Part shown: one piece after another, positions 42,375 through 51,475 of the stretch
Layout: each line of letters starts with the position of its first letter
Numbering within the stretch: the first letter of the stretch is position 1
NCBI RefSeq assembly: GCF_000721105.1
Contig: NZ_JOEV01000010.1
Coordinates: 124,001 to 188,000 of the forward strand
DNA from: Streptomyces cellulosae
GTDB lineage: Bacteria > Actinomycetota > Actinomycetes > Streptomycetales > Streptomycetaceae
DNA length: 64,000 nucleotides
Reading direction: 5' to 3'
Position numbers and translations under genes: made by a program
The notes under the pieces: model-generated
What the model saw: only the letters and a program-made list of their open reading frames with translations
Told to the model about the DNA's origin: nothing
Databases searched by the model: none

Positions 42375-43301
42375 TCACTCCCGCGACGTCAGCGTCAGCA
42401 GCGTCGCCTCCGGAGGGCACGCGAACCGGACCGGGGTGAAGCGGTTCGTGCCGCAGCCTGCCGACACGTGGAGGTACGACGTACGCCCCTCGGCCGTGTG
42501 CGTCGAGAGGCCCTTCACCCGGTCCGTGTCCAGGTCGCAGTTGGTGACGAAGGCGCCGTAGAAGGGGAGGCACAGCTGGCCGCCGTGGGTGTGGCCGGCC
42601 AGGATCAGGGGGTAGTCGTCGGCCGTGAAGGAGTCCAGGACGCGGAGGTACGGGGCGTGGACCACGCCCATCGAGAAGTCCGCCGAGCCGGATGGGCCGC
42701 CGGCCACCTCCGTGTAGCGGTCCCGCTTGATGTGCGGGTCGTCCAGGCCCGTCAGCTCGATCGACATGCCCTCGATCTTCAGCACGTCCCTGGTGTTCGT
42801 CAGGTTCAGCCAGCCCGCCCCGTCGAAGGCGTCCCGCAGGTCCTCCCACGGGTTGTGGATCGCGTTCACGGCGGCGGCGTTGCCGTTCAGGCCGTGGCGG
42901 CCCTGGGCTTTCTCGAACAGGTAGCGGGCTGGGTTGCGGAATTTGGGGCCGTAGTAGTCGTTGGAGCCGAAGACGTACGCCCCCGGGAACTCCATCAGCG
43001 GCCCGAGGGCGTCCAGGACCTCCGGGACGCCCTCCGGGTCGGAGAGGTTGTCCCCGGTGTTGATCACGAAGTCCGGGCGCAGGCCCGCCAGCGAGCGCAG
43101 CCAGCGCTGCTTCTTGCGCTGGCCGCCGACCATGTGGATGTCGGATACCTGGAGCACGCGCAGGGGACGCATTCCGGAGGGGAGGACGGGAACCGTCACT
43201 CGTCGGAGGCGGAAGGAGCGGGCTTCGAAACCCGCCGCGTACACCAGACCGGCGGCGCCGGTCGCCGCAATGGACAGAGGTACTCCGTATCGCGCGCGCA
43301 T
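42375..43301 (-). CDS. metallophosphoesterase with N-terminal anchor
   Basis: 308 residues. A short hydrophobic N-terminus (GVPLSIAATGAAGLVYAAGFE) precedes a calcineurin-like domain: LQVSDIHMVGGQ (D-x-H), VINTGDNLSD (GDN), VFGSNDYYGP (GNHD-type variant with SND), ILAGHTHGGQLCLP (GHxH). It probably hydrolyses a phosphoester at the outer membrane face or periplasm-equivalent, like YkuE-type enzymes (inference). ATG 43301. Expressed divergently from yqeY. Confidence 0.88.
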   Translation of the reverse strand: MRARYGVPLSIAATGAAGLVYAAGFEARSFRLRRVTVPVLPSGMRPLRVLQVSDIHMVGGQRKKQRWLRSLAGLRPDFVINTGDNLSDPEGVPEVLDALGPLMEFPGAYVFGSNDYYGPKFRNPARYLFEKAQGRHGLNGNAAAVNAIHNPWEDLRDAFDGAGWLNLTNTRDVLKIEGMSIELTGLDDPHIKRDRYTEVAGGPSGSADFSMGVVHAPYLRVLDSFTADDYPLILAGHTHGGQLCLPFYGAFVTNCDLDTDRVKGLSTHTAEGRTSYLHVSAGCGTNRFTPVRFACPPEATLLTLTSRE

Positions 43302-43441
43302 GTCTCCATCGTGTCAGACCCCGGAGAGGGCCGGTGCCCCACATCCCTTTGGAGGAATGGGCGCCATCCCCTCCAGTCGCAGGGGCGCCACCCCTTTAAA
43401 TGAAGGGGCGTCCGGGCTCCGGCACCTGCGACAATCAAGTC

Positions 43442-43906
43442 ATGACCACGCTCAAGTCGAAGCTGCAGGAAGACCTCAACTCCGCGATCAAGGAGCGTGA
43501 CGAGCTCCGCTCCTCGACGCTCCGGCTGACGCTCGCCGCGATCACCAAGGAGGAGGTCGCGGGCAAGCAGAAGCGCGAGCTCTCCGACGACGAGGTGCAG
43601 AAGGTGATCACGCGCGAGGCGAAGAAGCGCCGCGAGGCCGCGGAGGCCTTCGCGCAGGGTGGTCGCGCCGAGAGTGCCGAGCGGGAGAAGGCGGAGGGCG
43701 AGGTGCTCGCCGCGTACCTGCCCAAGCAGCTCAGTGACGAGGAGCTCAACACCATCGTCGCCCAGGCCGTCGAGGAGGCGAAGGCGGCGGGCGCCGAGGG
43801 GCCGCGGGCCATGGGTGCGGTCATGAAGATCGTGAACCCGAAGGTGGCCGGCCAGGCCGAGGGCGGCCGCGTCGCCGCCGCGGTCAAGAAGCTGCTCGCG
43901 GGCTGA
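43442..43906 (+). CDS. GatB/YqeY-family protein
   Basis: 154 residues, highly charged and helical. LKSKLQEDLNSAIKERDELRSSTLRLTLAAI ... ELSDDEVQKVITREAKKRREAAEAF is followed by EVLAAYLPKQLSDEEL and GPRAMGAVMKIVNPKVAGQAEGGRVAAAVKKLL, the QAEGGRV segment resembling the GatB tail. The family is linked to tRNA amidotransferase-related functions, but the exact role is unknown. ATG 43442. Confidence 0.9.
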   Translation: MTTLKSKLQEDLNSAIKERDELRSSTLRLTLAAITKEEVAGKQKRELSDDEVQKVITREAKKRREAAEAFAQGGRAESAEREKAEGEVLAAYLPKQLSDEELNTIVAQAVEEAKAAGAEGPRAMGAVMKIVNPKVAGQAEGGRVAAAVKKLLAG

Positions 43907-43909
43907 GTG

Positions 43910-44060
43910 ACGGTCGTTTCGATCCGCGGTGACAAGCCGTTTCGATCCGCGGTGACAAGCCGTTTCGTTCGGCGGTGACTGCCACTGCATACGGCGGTGA
44001 CTGCCAGTGCATGCGGCGGTGAAGGCCGGTGCGTACGGCGGTGAAGGCCGGTGCGTACGG
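43910..44060. repeat. degenerate ~22-bp tandem repeats after yqeY
   Basis: Units of GTTTCGATCCGCGGTGACAA (two copies) grade into GCGTACGGCGGTGAAGGCCG (two exact copies) through intermediates, all sharing a CGGTGA core. About seven units fill the gap between yqeY and the bidirectional terminator. Confidence 0.85.
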
Positions 44061-44061
44061 C

Positions 44062-44098
44062 GGTGGGGGCGCCCCTGATGACCAGGGGCGCCCCCACC
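44062..44098. terminator. bidirectional terminator between yqeY and the PBP gene
   Basis: GGTGGGGGCGCCCCT (44062-44076) pairs perfectly with AGGGGCGCCCCCACC (44084-44098) over a 7-nt loop. It lies between convergent genes and can serve both. Confidence 0.85.
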
Positions 44099-44124
44099 GC
44101 CGTACAAACCGGTGAACCCTCGCT

Positions 44125-46404
44125 CTACGGACCGTTCCCGCCGTTGCCGGCTCCGTTGTTTCCGCCGTTGTTGTTGCCCTGGAACCAGCCCTCCGGGAGG
44201 GAGAACGAGGGCTTCGGGTCGGCGCCGCCGTCGTTGCCACCGTTGGTCAGGGCGCCGATGAGGCCGTTGTTGTCACCGTTCCCGTTACCGTCGCCGTTTC
44301 CATCGCCCTTGCCCGGGTCCTTCTTCTTCGGCGGGTCGGGAATGTTGACGAGGTTGAAGGTCTCCACGTTCTTGCCGTCCAGGGCGCCGGACATGGCGTC
44401 CCGCCAGATCGGGCCGGGGGTGTCACCGCCGTAGACCTGCTCGTGGTAGACACCGCCGATGGTGATCCGGGTCATCTCGACCTTCTGGGTGGCGCTGCCG
44501 ACCCAGACGGCGCCCGACAGGTTCGGCGTGTAGCCGGCGAACCAGGCGTTCTTCCGGCTGTCGGTCGTACCCGTCTTACCGGCGCTCTCGCGGCCCGACA
44601 GGCCGGCCTGCTGACCGGTACCGGAGTCGACCACGCCGCGCAGCAGGGTGTTTATGGTGTCGGCGGTCTTCTCGCTCATTGCCCGCGAGCACGTCGACTT
44701 CGGCACCGCCAGAGACTTCTTCGCCCCGGCGACGGTCTGGGTGATCGACTCGATCGCGACCGGCGTGCAGTACGTGCCCCGGCTGGCGAAGGCCGCGTAC
44801 GCGCTCGCCATCGTCAGCGGGGAGAGGCCGGTGGAGCCCAGTGTCATCGACGAGGGGACCTCGGGGACCTTGGTGCCGTTGCCCTGGACCACGCCCAGCG
44901 CGTTGGTCATCTTCACCACCGGGCACATGCCGATGTCGGCGAGCATCTGGACGAAGTAGGTGTTGACCGACTTGGCCATGGCCTGCTTGAGCGCGTAGGG
45001 CCCGACCTCGGACTCACTCTCGTTCTCGAGCTTGTAGCCCTTGTCGTTGACCCAGGGCTTCCCGCTGCAGGACTGGACCTTGGCCGGATACTCCATCTCG
45101 TACGGCGCCGGATAGACCTGCGTCGGAGGCTTGCCCTCCTCCAGCGCCGCCGCGGCCAGGAACGGCTTGAACGTGGAACCCGTCGGGAAGCCGAAGTTCG
45201 AGCCGCCCATCGCCGAGTTGACCGAGTAGTTGTACTCCGTCTCGTTCTTGCCGTAGCCGTACGGCTTCGACTGCCCCATGGCGAGGATCTTGCCGGTACC
45301 GGGCTCGACCAGCGTGGAGGCCGCGGCGACCTTGTCGCTCTTGTAGACGTGCTTCTTGATCGACTCCTCGACCGAGTCCTGCGACTGCGGGTCGAGCGTC
45401 GTACGGACGGTCAGGCCGCCCTGGTTCCAGAGCTTGGCCCGCGCCTCCTTGGTCTTGCCGAAGACCGGGTCGCTGAGGAAGACCTTCTCGACGTACTTGC
45501 AGAAGAAGCTGGCGCCCTTGACGGCCGTGATGCAGCCGTTCTTGGGCTGGCTGACCTTGAGGCCCAGCGGCTGCTCCATCGCCTTGTCCGCCTCGGCCCG
45601 GGAGACGTCACCGACCTCGGCCATGCGCCGCAGCACGGTGTTGCGCCGCTTGGTGGCCTCGGCCTCGTCGTTGACCGGGTCGTACCGGCTGGGGGACTGC
45701 ACGATGCCGGCCAGCAGGGCCGACTCGGACAGCGTCAAGTCCTTGGCGTGCTTGGAGAAGTAGCGCTGGGCGGCCGCCTCGACGCCGTAGGCCTGCTGCC
45801 CGAAGAACGTGATGTTCAGGTAGTTCTCGAGGATCTTCTTCTTGCCGAGCTCCTCCTCGACCTGGATCGCGTACTTCAGTTCCTTGATCTTGCGGCCGAT
45901 GGTCTGCTGGGTGGCCTGCGCGACCTTCGTCGGGTCGTCGCCCGCCTCCTCCACGAAGACGTTCTTCACCCACTGCTGGGTGAGCGTCGAGGCGCCCTGT
46001 GAAACGCCGCCGCTCTGCGCGTTCTTGTTGAGCGCGCGCAGCACGCCCTTCAGGTCGACCGCGCCGTGCTGGTAGAAGCGCGAGTCCTCGATCGCGACGA
46101 TCGCCTTCTGCATGTACGGCGAGATGTCCTTGAGGGTGACCACCGTGCGGTCGCGCGAGTAGACCGTGGCGATCCGGCCGCCGTTGGCGTCGAGGATCGT
46201 GGTGCGCTGGCTCAGCGGCGGTGTCTTCAGGTTGGCCGGGAGCTCGTCGAAGCTCTCCACCGACCCCTTGGCCGCGAGACCGAGCGCGCCGGCCGCGGGC
46301 AGCGCGATACCGGCCATGACGGCCCCCGCGAGCACACTGACACCGAGGAACTTGGCGGCCTGCTGCGTGGAGGACAGGCCTCCACCCGAGCGCTTGTTTG
46401 GCAT
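44125..46404 (-). CDS. bifunctional class A penicillin-binding protein (transglycosylase/transpeptidase)
   Basis: 759 residues. One N-terminal membrane helix (GVSVLAGAVMAGIALPAAGAL). The GT51 domain has the catalytic motif AIVAIEDSRFYQHGAVD, then GASTLTQQWVKN and ENYLNITFFGQQAYGVEAAAQ. The transpeptidase domain carries GSTFKP (SxxK), the SVN-type KSVNTYF and SAGKTGTTD (KTG). A Gly/Asn-rich low-complexity tail (GNGDGNGNGDNNG...) ends the protein. It polymerises and crosslinks peptidoglycan outside the membrane. Divergent from wblA; this adjacency is conserved in Streptomyces. Confidence 0.95.
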   Translation of the reverse strand: MPNKRSGGGLSSTQQAAKFLGVSVLAGAVMAGIALPAAGALGLAAKGSVESFDELPANLKTPPLSQRTTILDANGGRIATVYSRDRTVVTLKDISPYMQKAIVAIEDSRFYQHGAVDLKGVLRALNKNAQSGGVSQGASTLTQQWVKNVFVEEAGDDPTKVAQATQQTIGRKIKELKYAIQVEEELGKKKILENYLNITFFGQQAYGVEAAAQRYFSKHAKDLTLSESALLAGIVQSPSRYDPVNDEAEATKRRNTVLRRMAEVGDVSRAEADKAMEQPLGLKVSQPKNGCITAVKGASFFCKYVEKVFLSDPVFGKTKEARAKLWNQGGLTVRTTLDPQSQDSVEESIKKHVYKSDKVAAASTLVEPGTGKILAMGQSKPYGYGKNETEYNYSVNSAMGGSNFGFPTGSTFKPFLAAAALEEGKPPTQVYPAPYEMEYPAKVQSCSGKPWVNDKGYKLENESESEVGPYALKQAMAKSVNTYFVQMLADIGMCPVVKMTNALGVVQGNGTKVPEVPSSMTLGSTGLSPLTMASAYAAFASRGTYCTPVAIESITQTVAGAKKSLAVPKSTCSRAMSEKTADTINTLLRGVVDSGTGQQAGLSGRESAGKTGTTDSRKNAWFAGYTPNLSGAVWVGSATQKVEMTRITIGGVYHEQVYGGDTPGPIWRDAMSGALDGKNVETFNLVNIPDPPKKKDPGKGDGNGDGNGNGDNNGLIGALTNGGNDGGADPKPSFSLPEGWFQGNNNGGNNGAGNGGNGP

Positions 46405-46812
46405 AGGGGCAGCCTACGTTCTCATTCTCCGGACACGCGTACAGGCCTTGGCCTAAGCTGCTCTCAACTGTCACAGCTGTAGGGCTACGTATCAATACGT
46501 CCGGCGACCCCGAATCGTTCCGGAGGTTCCCCAACTTTTTTGATGGGGACGTGTCCGAATCCGCCTTGTGTGTCACCTGGCGTCCGTTGTGACGCAACAC
46601 AACTGTCCTGGTTTGCCGGGATAGTCATGTATGTCGCCAGCTCACTCCCCCGGGTGATCTGCCGCTTGCGCATAGTCCGTTCGGGCCATTCAAGATTGGG
46701 CCCGAAGGGGGTGTTGCGCCGTGCCCACCTTCCGTAACGTCCTCAACTGGCGGCGGTGAATATGCCGCTGCCGCCGTGGGGGAGCCTCGATTCGGGAGAG
46801 GACGGCGCCGGT
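46405..46812. other. divergent promoter region of the PBP gene and wblA
   Basis: About 410 bp. A loose inverted pair GTCAC (46572-46576) and GTGAC (46589-46593) lies in its middle and could be an operator. No reading frame is convincing. wblA in S. coelicolor is known to be developmentally regulated, so several sites are expected here. Confidence 0.45.
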
Positions 46813-47151
46813 ATGGGCTGGGTAGTCGACTGGAGTGCGCAGGCGGCCTGCCGCACTACCGATCCGGATGAACTGTTTGTTCAGGGAGCGGCGCAGAACA
46901 GGGCCAAGGCGGTGTGCACCGGATGCCCGGTGCGCACGGAGTGCCTGGCCGACGCGCTCGACAACCGCGTCGAATTCGGCGTGTGGGGAGGAATGACGGA
47001 GCGGGAACGCCGCGCACTGTTGCGCCGGCGGCCGACCGTGACCTCCTGGCGCCGACTGCTGGAGACCGCGCGTACGGAGTACGAGCGGGGGGCGGGCATC
47101 CTGCCTCTCGATGACGACGAGATCTACGAGAGCTATGCGGCGGTGAGCTGA
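46813..47151 (+). CDS. wblA: WhiB-family iron-sulfur regulator WblA
   Basis: 112 residues from ATG 46813 (MGWVVDWSAQAACRTTDPDELF). Cys13, Cys35, Cys38 and Cys44 form the [4Fe-4S] ligand set. GVWGGMTERERRALLRRRP is the WhiB turn and basic region, and the acidic tail ends in DDDEIYESYAAVS. The sequence closely matches what I remember of WblA, a global repressor of antibiotic production needed for sporulation. In-frame upstream ATG codons at 46756-46762 are less likely starts, because homologues begin at MGW. Confidence 0.93.
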   Translation: MGWVVDWSAQAACRTTDPDELFVQGAAQNRAKAVCTGCPVRTECLADALDNRVEFGVWGGMTERERRALLRRRPTVTSWRRLLETARTEYERGAGILPLDDDEIYESYAAVS

Positions 47152-47189
47152 GGGTGGTGAGCCCGGGGCGGTCGAGCTGAGGGGTTCCC

Positions 47190-47310
47190 TCGGAGAACCG
47201 GCCTCGGGTCAGGCACTGGCTTTGGGTCGGCGACTGGCTCCGGGTCAGGCACTGACCTCGGCGGACGCCGGCATCGAGTCGCCCAGGGGCGGCTCGGGTC
47301 AGGCAGTGGC
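47190..47310. repeat. repeats at the 3' end of the ATPase gene
   Basis: Three or more variants of GGGTCAGGCACTGGC / GGGTCAGGCAGTGGCCTCGG occur at 47206-47310. The last overlaps the stop-codon end of the ATPase gene. Like the array after the WD40 gene, it looks like serial duplication of a gene's 3' end. Confidence 0.6.
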
Positions 47311-48753
47311 CTCGGTGTCGGGCAGCTCCGGTCGATTGGCCGCGAGCCGGTTTCCGATGTCCCGCAGACCCGCGAGGTCGTGTACGTCGCCGGGCAGCGC
47401 GGCCACTTCGGCGACCGCCACCTCGGGGTGGCGTGCCGTGAAGCGGTCACGCGTGCGCTGCTCGCGGGAGAGCAGCCGCATGCGCTCGGCGTGCAGCCGC
47501 AGCAGGCCTGCGGTGAGTTGTTCCACGGTCCGTTCCTGCGGCTCCTGCTGGTCTGCGTCCTGGTCCGTGGCAGTGGAATCCGTGGACTCCGGGGCGGCGG
47601 ATTCCGCGGTGGCGGGGGAGCCTTCGTCGGGCGCCGGTGGCTCGGGAGCAGGGGCTTCTGAACTGGCGTACGTGTCGGGAGAGTTACGAAGTACTGCTTT
47701 CCCGTCCCCCTGATCGACAATGCGGGGCTCTTCAAGATTTTCCGCGGCGGCGAGTGCCCGCTCGGCCGACAGCTGGGCAGCGCCGCTGCCGTGGACACGG
47801 TTGAGCACCAGGCCGGCCAGTGGCATGTCCTCGGCGGCCAGCCGCTCCACGAAGTACGCGGCCTCCCGCAGCGCGTCCCGCTCCGGCGCCGCGACCACCA
47901 GGAACGCCGTCCCCGGTGCCTGGAGCAGTTTGTACGTGGCGTCCGCGCGCGTGCGGAAGCCGCCGAACGTCGTGTCCATCGCGGCCACGAACGTCTGGAC
48001 GTCCTTGAGCAGCTGACCGCCGAGCAGCTTGCCGAGGGTGCCGGTCATCATCGACATCCCGACGTTCAGGAACTTCATCCCGGCACGGCCGCCGAGCTTC
48101 GCCGGAGCGGTCAGCAGCCGGATCAGCCGTCCGTCCAGGAAGGACCCCAGGCGCTTCGGCGCGTCCAGGAAGTCCAGCGCCGAACGGGACGGAGGCGTGT
48201 CGACGACGATGAGGTCCCACTCGTCCCTCGACCGCAGCTGCCCCAGCTTCTCCATCGCCATGTACTCCTGCGTGCCCGCGAAGCCCGCCGAAAGCGACTG
48301 GTAGAAGGGGTTGTTCAGGATCGCGGAGGCCCGCTCCTGATCCGCGTGCGCCTCGACGATCTCGTCGAAGGTGCGCTTCATGTCGAGCATCATCGCGTGC
48401 AGCTCGCCGTTCGCGGCGTCGTCCACGCCCTTCACCCGACGGGGGACGTTGTCGAGCGAGTCGATGCCCATCGACTGGGCGAGCCGGCGGGCCGGGTCGA
48501 TGGTGAGCACCACGACCTTCCGGCCGCGTTCCGCCGCCCTGAGGCCGAGTGCGGCCGCAGTGGTGGTCTTGCCCACGCCGCCCGAGCCGCAGCACACGAC
48601 GATGCGGGTCTTGGGGTCGTCGAGCAGGGGGTCGAGGTCCAGCACGCGCGCGGGGGTGAGGCGGTGGCGAGCGGCGTGGTCCTGAGGGTGAGCGGTGACC
48701 GTGGAGGCGTCGTCGTGCGTGTGGGACAGGTCGTGTGTGGTGGCCGGGCTCAT
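47299..48753 (-). CDS. ArsA/GET3-like ATPase, downstream member of pair
   Basis: 484 residues. The deviant Walker A CGSGGVGKTTTAAALG lies near residue 55. VLTIDPARRLAQSMGIDSL is the switch I region, and VVDTPPSRSALDFLDAP matches ArsA switch II. A Ser/Pro/Glu-rich stretch (APAPEPPAPDEGSPAT...) divides the ATPase from a C-terminal helical segment. Pairs of such ATPases next to wblA are conserved in actinobacteria; the client is unknown. ATG 48753 overlaps the upstream gene (ATGA). Confidence 0.9.
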   Translation of the reverse strand: MSPATTHDLSHTHDDASTVTAHPQDHAARHRLTPARVLDLDPLLDDPKTRIVVCCGSGGVGKTTTAAALGLRAAERGRKVVVLTIDPARRLAQSMGIDSLDNVPRRVKGVDDAANGELHAMMLDMKRTFDEIVEAHADQERASAILNNPFYQSLSAGFAGTQEYMAMEKLGQLRSRDEWDLIVVDTPPSRSALDFLDAPKRLGSFLDGRLIRLLTAPAKLGGRAGMKFLNVGMSMMTGTLGKLLGGQLLKDVQTFVAAMDTTFGGFRTRADATYKLLQAPGTAFLVVAAPERDALREAAYFVERLAAEDMPLAGLVLNRVHGSGAAQLSAERALAAAENLEEPRIVDQGDGKAVLRNSPDTYASSEAPAPEPPAPDEGSPATAESAAPESTDSTATDQDADQQEPQERTVEQLTAGLLRLHAERMRLLSREQRTRDRFTARHPEVAVAEVAALPGDVHDLAGLRDIGNRLAANRPELPDTEATA

Positions 48754-49727
48754 GACATCCCCTGTTCCCGCAGCTCGGTGGCCAGTTCGTACAGGCCCGC
48801 CAGGTCCATTCCCTCGGCGAGCAGCGGCAGTTCGTGCAGCGGCAGGTCCAGTTCGCCCAGTACGGCCCGCTGCTCGTGCTCCAGCGTGTACCGCTCGGCG
48901 TACTCACCGGCCTGCGCGACCAGCGGGTCGACCAGCCGCTCGGCGTTCCCGCCGCGTCGAGCCCCGCCGAGTCCCGCCGCCGACAGCGTGCGTGCGACCG
49001 CCGTACGCGGGACCGTGCCCACGAGTTCCAGGTCGGCCGCGTCCAACACCTCCGGCCGCACCATGTTCACGATGATCCGCCCCACCGGCAGCCGGGCCGA
49101 CCGCAGCTCGCCGATGCCGTCCACGGTCTCCTGGACGGGCATCTCCTCCAGCAGCGTCACCAGGTGCACGGACGTCTCGGCCGACTTCAGGACCCGCATC
49201 ACTGCCTGCGCCTGATTGTGTATCGGGCCGATCTTGGCGAGGCCCGCGACTTCGTCGTTGACGTTGAGGAAGCGGGTGATACGGCCGGTGGGGGGCGCGT
49301 CCATGACCACGTAGTCGTAGACGAACCGGCCGCTCTTGTCCTTGCGGCGCACGGCCTCGCAGGCCTTGCCGGTCAGGAGTACGTCTCTGAGACCCGGTGC
49401 GATGGTGGTGGCGAAGTCGATCGCGCCGAGCTTCTTCAGGGCCCTGCCGGCACCGCCCAGTTTGTAGAACATCTGGAGGTAGTCCAGAAGGGCCAGTTCG
49501 GGGTCGATGGCGAGGGCATACACCTCCCCGCCCCCGGGAGCGACGGCGATCTTTCGCTCCTCATACGGCAGCGCTTCGGTCTCGAAGAGCTGCGCGATGC
49601 CCTGTCGGCCCTCGACCTCGACGAGAAGCGTCCGCTTCCCCTCGGTGGCGAGGGCCAACGCGAGTGCGGCGGCGACCGTGGTCTTTCCGGTCCCGCCCTT
49701 GCCGCTGACGACCTGGAGCCTGCTCAC
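48750..49727 (-). CDS. ArsA/GET3-like ATPase, upstream member of pair
   Basis: 325 residues. SGKGGTGKTTVAAALALALATEG near the N-terminus is the P-loop with the intradimer lysine. LLVEVEGRQGIAQLFE and VVMDAPPTGRITRFLNV are switch I and II. It is shorter than its partner and lacks the proline-rich insert. The two genes share four bases and probably make a heterodimer, as suggested by their constant pairing (inference). It reads away from the DUF4177 gene. Confidence 0.9.
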   Translation of the reverse strand: MSRLQVVSGKGGTGKTTVAAALALALATEGKRTLLVEVEGRQGIAQLFETEALPYEERKIAVAPGGGEVYALAIDPELALLDYLQMFYKLGGAGRALKKLGAIDFATTIAPGLRDVLLTGKACEAVRRKDKSGRFVYDYVVMDAPPTGRITRFLNVNDEVAGLAKIGPIHNQAQAVMRVLKSAETSVHLVTLLEEMPVQETVDGIGELRSARLPVGRIIVNMVRPEVLDAADLELVGTVPRTAVARTLSAAGLGGARRGGNAERLVDPLVAQAGEYAERYTLEHEQRAVLGELDLPLHELPLLAEGMDLAGLYELATELREQGMS

Positions 49728-49822
49728 GTATTCGAGCCTAACCAGTCCGCGTGCGGGCTACGCCGGAGGCTGTGGACAACGTGGCTGCGGATGGGGGTGG
49801 GGCAGCGGCTAAAGTCGGCCGC

Positions 49823-49981
49823 ATGACGAAGTGGGAATACGCGACCGTGCCGCTGCTCGTACACGCCACGAAGCAGATTCTGGACACCTGGGGCGAGGAC
49901 GGCTGGGAGCTCGTCCAGGTCGTGCCCGGGCCGAACAACCCGGAGCAGCTGGTGGCCTACCTGAAGCGGCAGAAGGCATGA
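49823..49981 (+). CDS. DUF4177 protein
   Basis: 52 residues, MTKWEYATVPLLVHATKQILDTWGEDGWELVQVV..., a full match in length and pattern to DUF4177 (WEY ... GWELV). Function unknown. Its stop overlaps the RidA gene start (ATGA), so the two are coupled. Confidence 0.88.
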   Translation: MTKWEYATVPLLVHATKQILDTWGEDGWELVQVVPGPNNPEQLVAYLKRQKA

Positions 49982-50448
49982 GCGCGGTCGAGGAGCGGCT
50001 GGCCGAGCTGGGCCTGAGCCTGCCGGCGGTCGTACCGCCGCTGGCCGCCTACCAGCCGGCGGTGCAGTCCGGGGTGTACGTGTACACGTCCGGGCAGTTG
50101 CCGATGGTGGACGGGAAGCTTCCGGTGACCGGGAAGGTGGGGGCGGAGGTCACGGCGGAGGAGGCCAAGGAGCTGGCGCGTACCTGTGCGCTGAACGCTC
50201 TCGCCGCGGTGAAGTCCGTGGCCGGTGATCTGGACCGGGTCGCGCGTGTCGTGAAGGTCGTCGGGTTCGTCGCCTCGGCGTCGGACTTCACGGGGCAGCC
50301 GGGCGTGGTGAACGGCGCCAGCGAGTTGCTCGGCGAGGTGCTGGGCGACAAGGGCGTGCACGCGCGGAGTGCGGTGGGCGTGGCGGTGCTGCCGCTGGAC
50401 GCGCCGGTGGAGGTCGAGATTCAGGTGGAGCTGACCGGGGCGGTGTAG
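49978..50448 (+). CDS. RidA/YjgF-family protein
   Basis: 156 residues. LAAYQPAVQSGVYVYTSGQLPMVDGKL and DLDRVARVVKVVGFVASASDFTGQPGVVNGASELL ... ARSAVGVAVLPLDAPVEVEIQVEL match the trimeric RidA fold, which in some members deaminates reactive enamine/imine intermediates. The canonical Arg needed for deaminase activity may be present in GVHARSAVG (R131-type position). A cytoplasmic housekeeping role is likely. Confidence 0.9.
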   Translation: MSAVEERLAELGLSLPAVVPPLAAYQPAVQSGVYVYTSGQLPMVDGKLPVTGKVGAEVTAEEAKELARTCALNALAAVKSVAGDLDRVARVVKVVGFVASASDFTGQPGVVNGASELLGEVLGDKGVHARSAVGVAVLPLDAPVEVEIQVELTGAV

Positions 50449-50605
50449 GCGGGCGCGTGTGCGCTCGGGTGCGGCGTGCGGTGTGCGGTTAGGGTGCGCC
50501 GTGCGTTTCGGGTGCGTGGGGCTGCCTGCGGCGCCCGTGCGGGTCCGTGCTCCCGTCGACCGGGGACCTCTCGAACATCCGCTCGTCAGGAGATAGCCTC
50601 CGGCC

Positions 50606-51475
50606 ATGGGAAACGGGCAGTGGTATCCCCGGGAATGGCCGGACCTCATCCGAGGCCTTGCGGACGGCACGCTCACCCCGGTCACCCCGAGGCGTGCGGC
50701 CACCGTCATGCTCCTGAAGGACACCGGCGCCGGGCCCGTCGTCCACATGCTCCGCAGACGGGCCTCGATGGCCTTCGCCGGTGGTGCGTACGCGTACCCG
50801 GGCGGTGGTGTGGACCCCCGTGACGACGATCACCACGTCCACTGGGCGGGTCCCACGCGCGCGTGGTGGGCCGACAGGCTCGGTGTGGGGGAGGCGGAGG
50901 CCCAGGCGATCGTCTGTGCGGCCGTGCGGGAGACGTACGAGGAGGCAGGCGTCCTTCTCGCGGGGCCGGCCCCAGACTCCGTGGTCGGGGACACGACGGG
51001 CCCGGAGTGGGAGGCCGACCGTGCCGCCCTGGTCGCGCGAGAGCTGTCCTTCGCGGAGTTCCTGGAGCGCCGCGGTCTCGTTCTCCGGTCGGATCTGCTG
51101 GGGGCCTGGACCCGCTGGATCACCCCGGAGTTCGAACCCCGCCGCTACGACACCTGGTTCTTCGTGGCCGCGCTCCCGAAGGGGCAGCGCACCCGGAACG
51201 CCTCCACGGAGGCGGACCGTACGGTCTGGATCCGGCCGGCCGAGGCGGCGGCGTCGTACGACAAGGGCGAGCTGTTGATGATGCCGCCCACCATCGCGAC
51301 CCTGCGCCAGCTGGAGCCGTACGCCACGGCCGCCGAGGCGCTGGTCGCGGCGCCCGAGCGCGATCTGACCCCCGTACTGGCACAGGCACGTCTGGAGGAC
51401 GGCGAGATCGTGCTGTCCTGGCCGGGACACGACGAGTTCACCAAGCACATCCCGACCGGTGGAGCCCCCGCATGA
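50606..51475 (+). CDS. NUDIX hydrolase, long form
   Basis: 289 residues. AAVRETYEEAGVLL supplies the REx2EExG part of the Nudix box; the glycine-rich part is GGAYAYPGGGVDPRD. A large insert separates these two parts, and TRWITPEFEPRRYDTWFFVAALP with a C-terminal helical region follows, as in NUDT19-like acyl-CoA pyrophosphatases. Probably hydrolyses CoA or a related nucleotide derivative. Its stop overlaps the next start. Confidence 0.85.
   Translation: MGNGQWYPREWPDLIRGLADGTLTPVTPRRAATVMLLKDTGAGPVVHMLRRRASMAFAGGAYAYPGGGVDPRDDDHHVHWAGPTRAWWADRLGVGEAEAQAIVCAAVRETYEEAGVLLAGPAPDSVVGDTTGPEWEADRAALVARELSFAEFLERRGLVLRSDLLGAWTRWITPEFEPRRYDTWFFVAALPKGQRTRNASTEADRTVWIRPAEAAASYDKGELLMMPPTIATLRQLEPYATAAEALVAAPERDLTPVLAQARLEDGEIVLSWPGHDEFTKHIPTGGAPA

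Noticed and set aside
43910..44060. Possible CRISPR array after yqeY
   Set aside because: The units are contiguous degenerate tandem repeats with no spacers, and no cas genes are nearby.
46572..46593. BldD box or Crp site upstream of wblA
   Set aside because: The GTCAC/GTGAC pair does not match the Crp spacing and matches the BldD consensus only partly; left as a loose inverted repeat.
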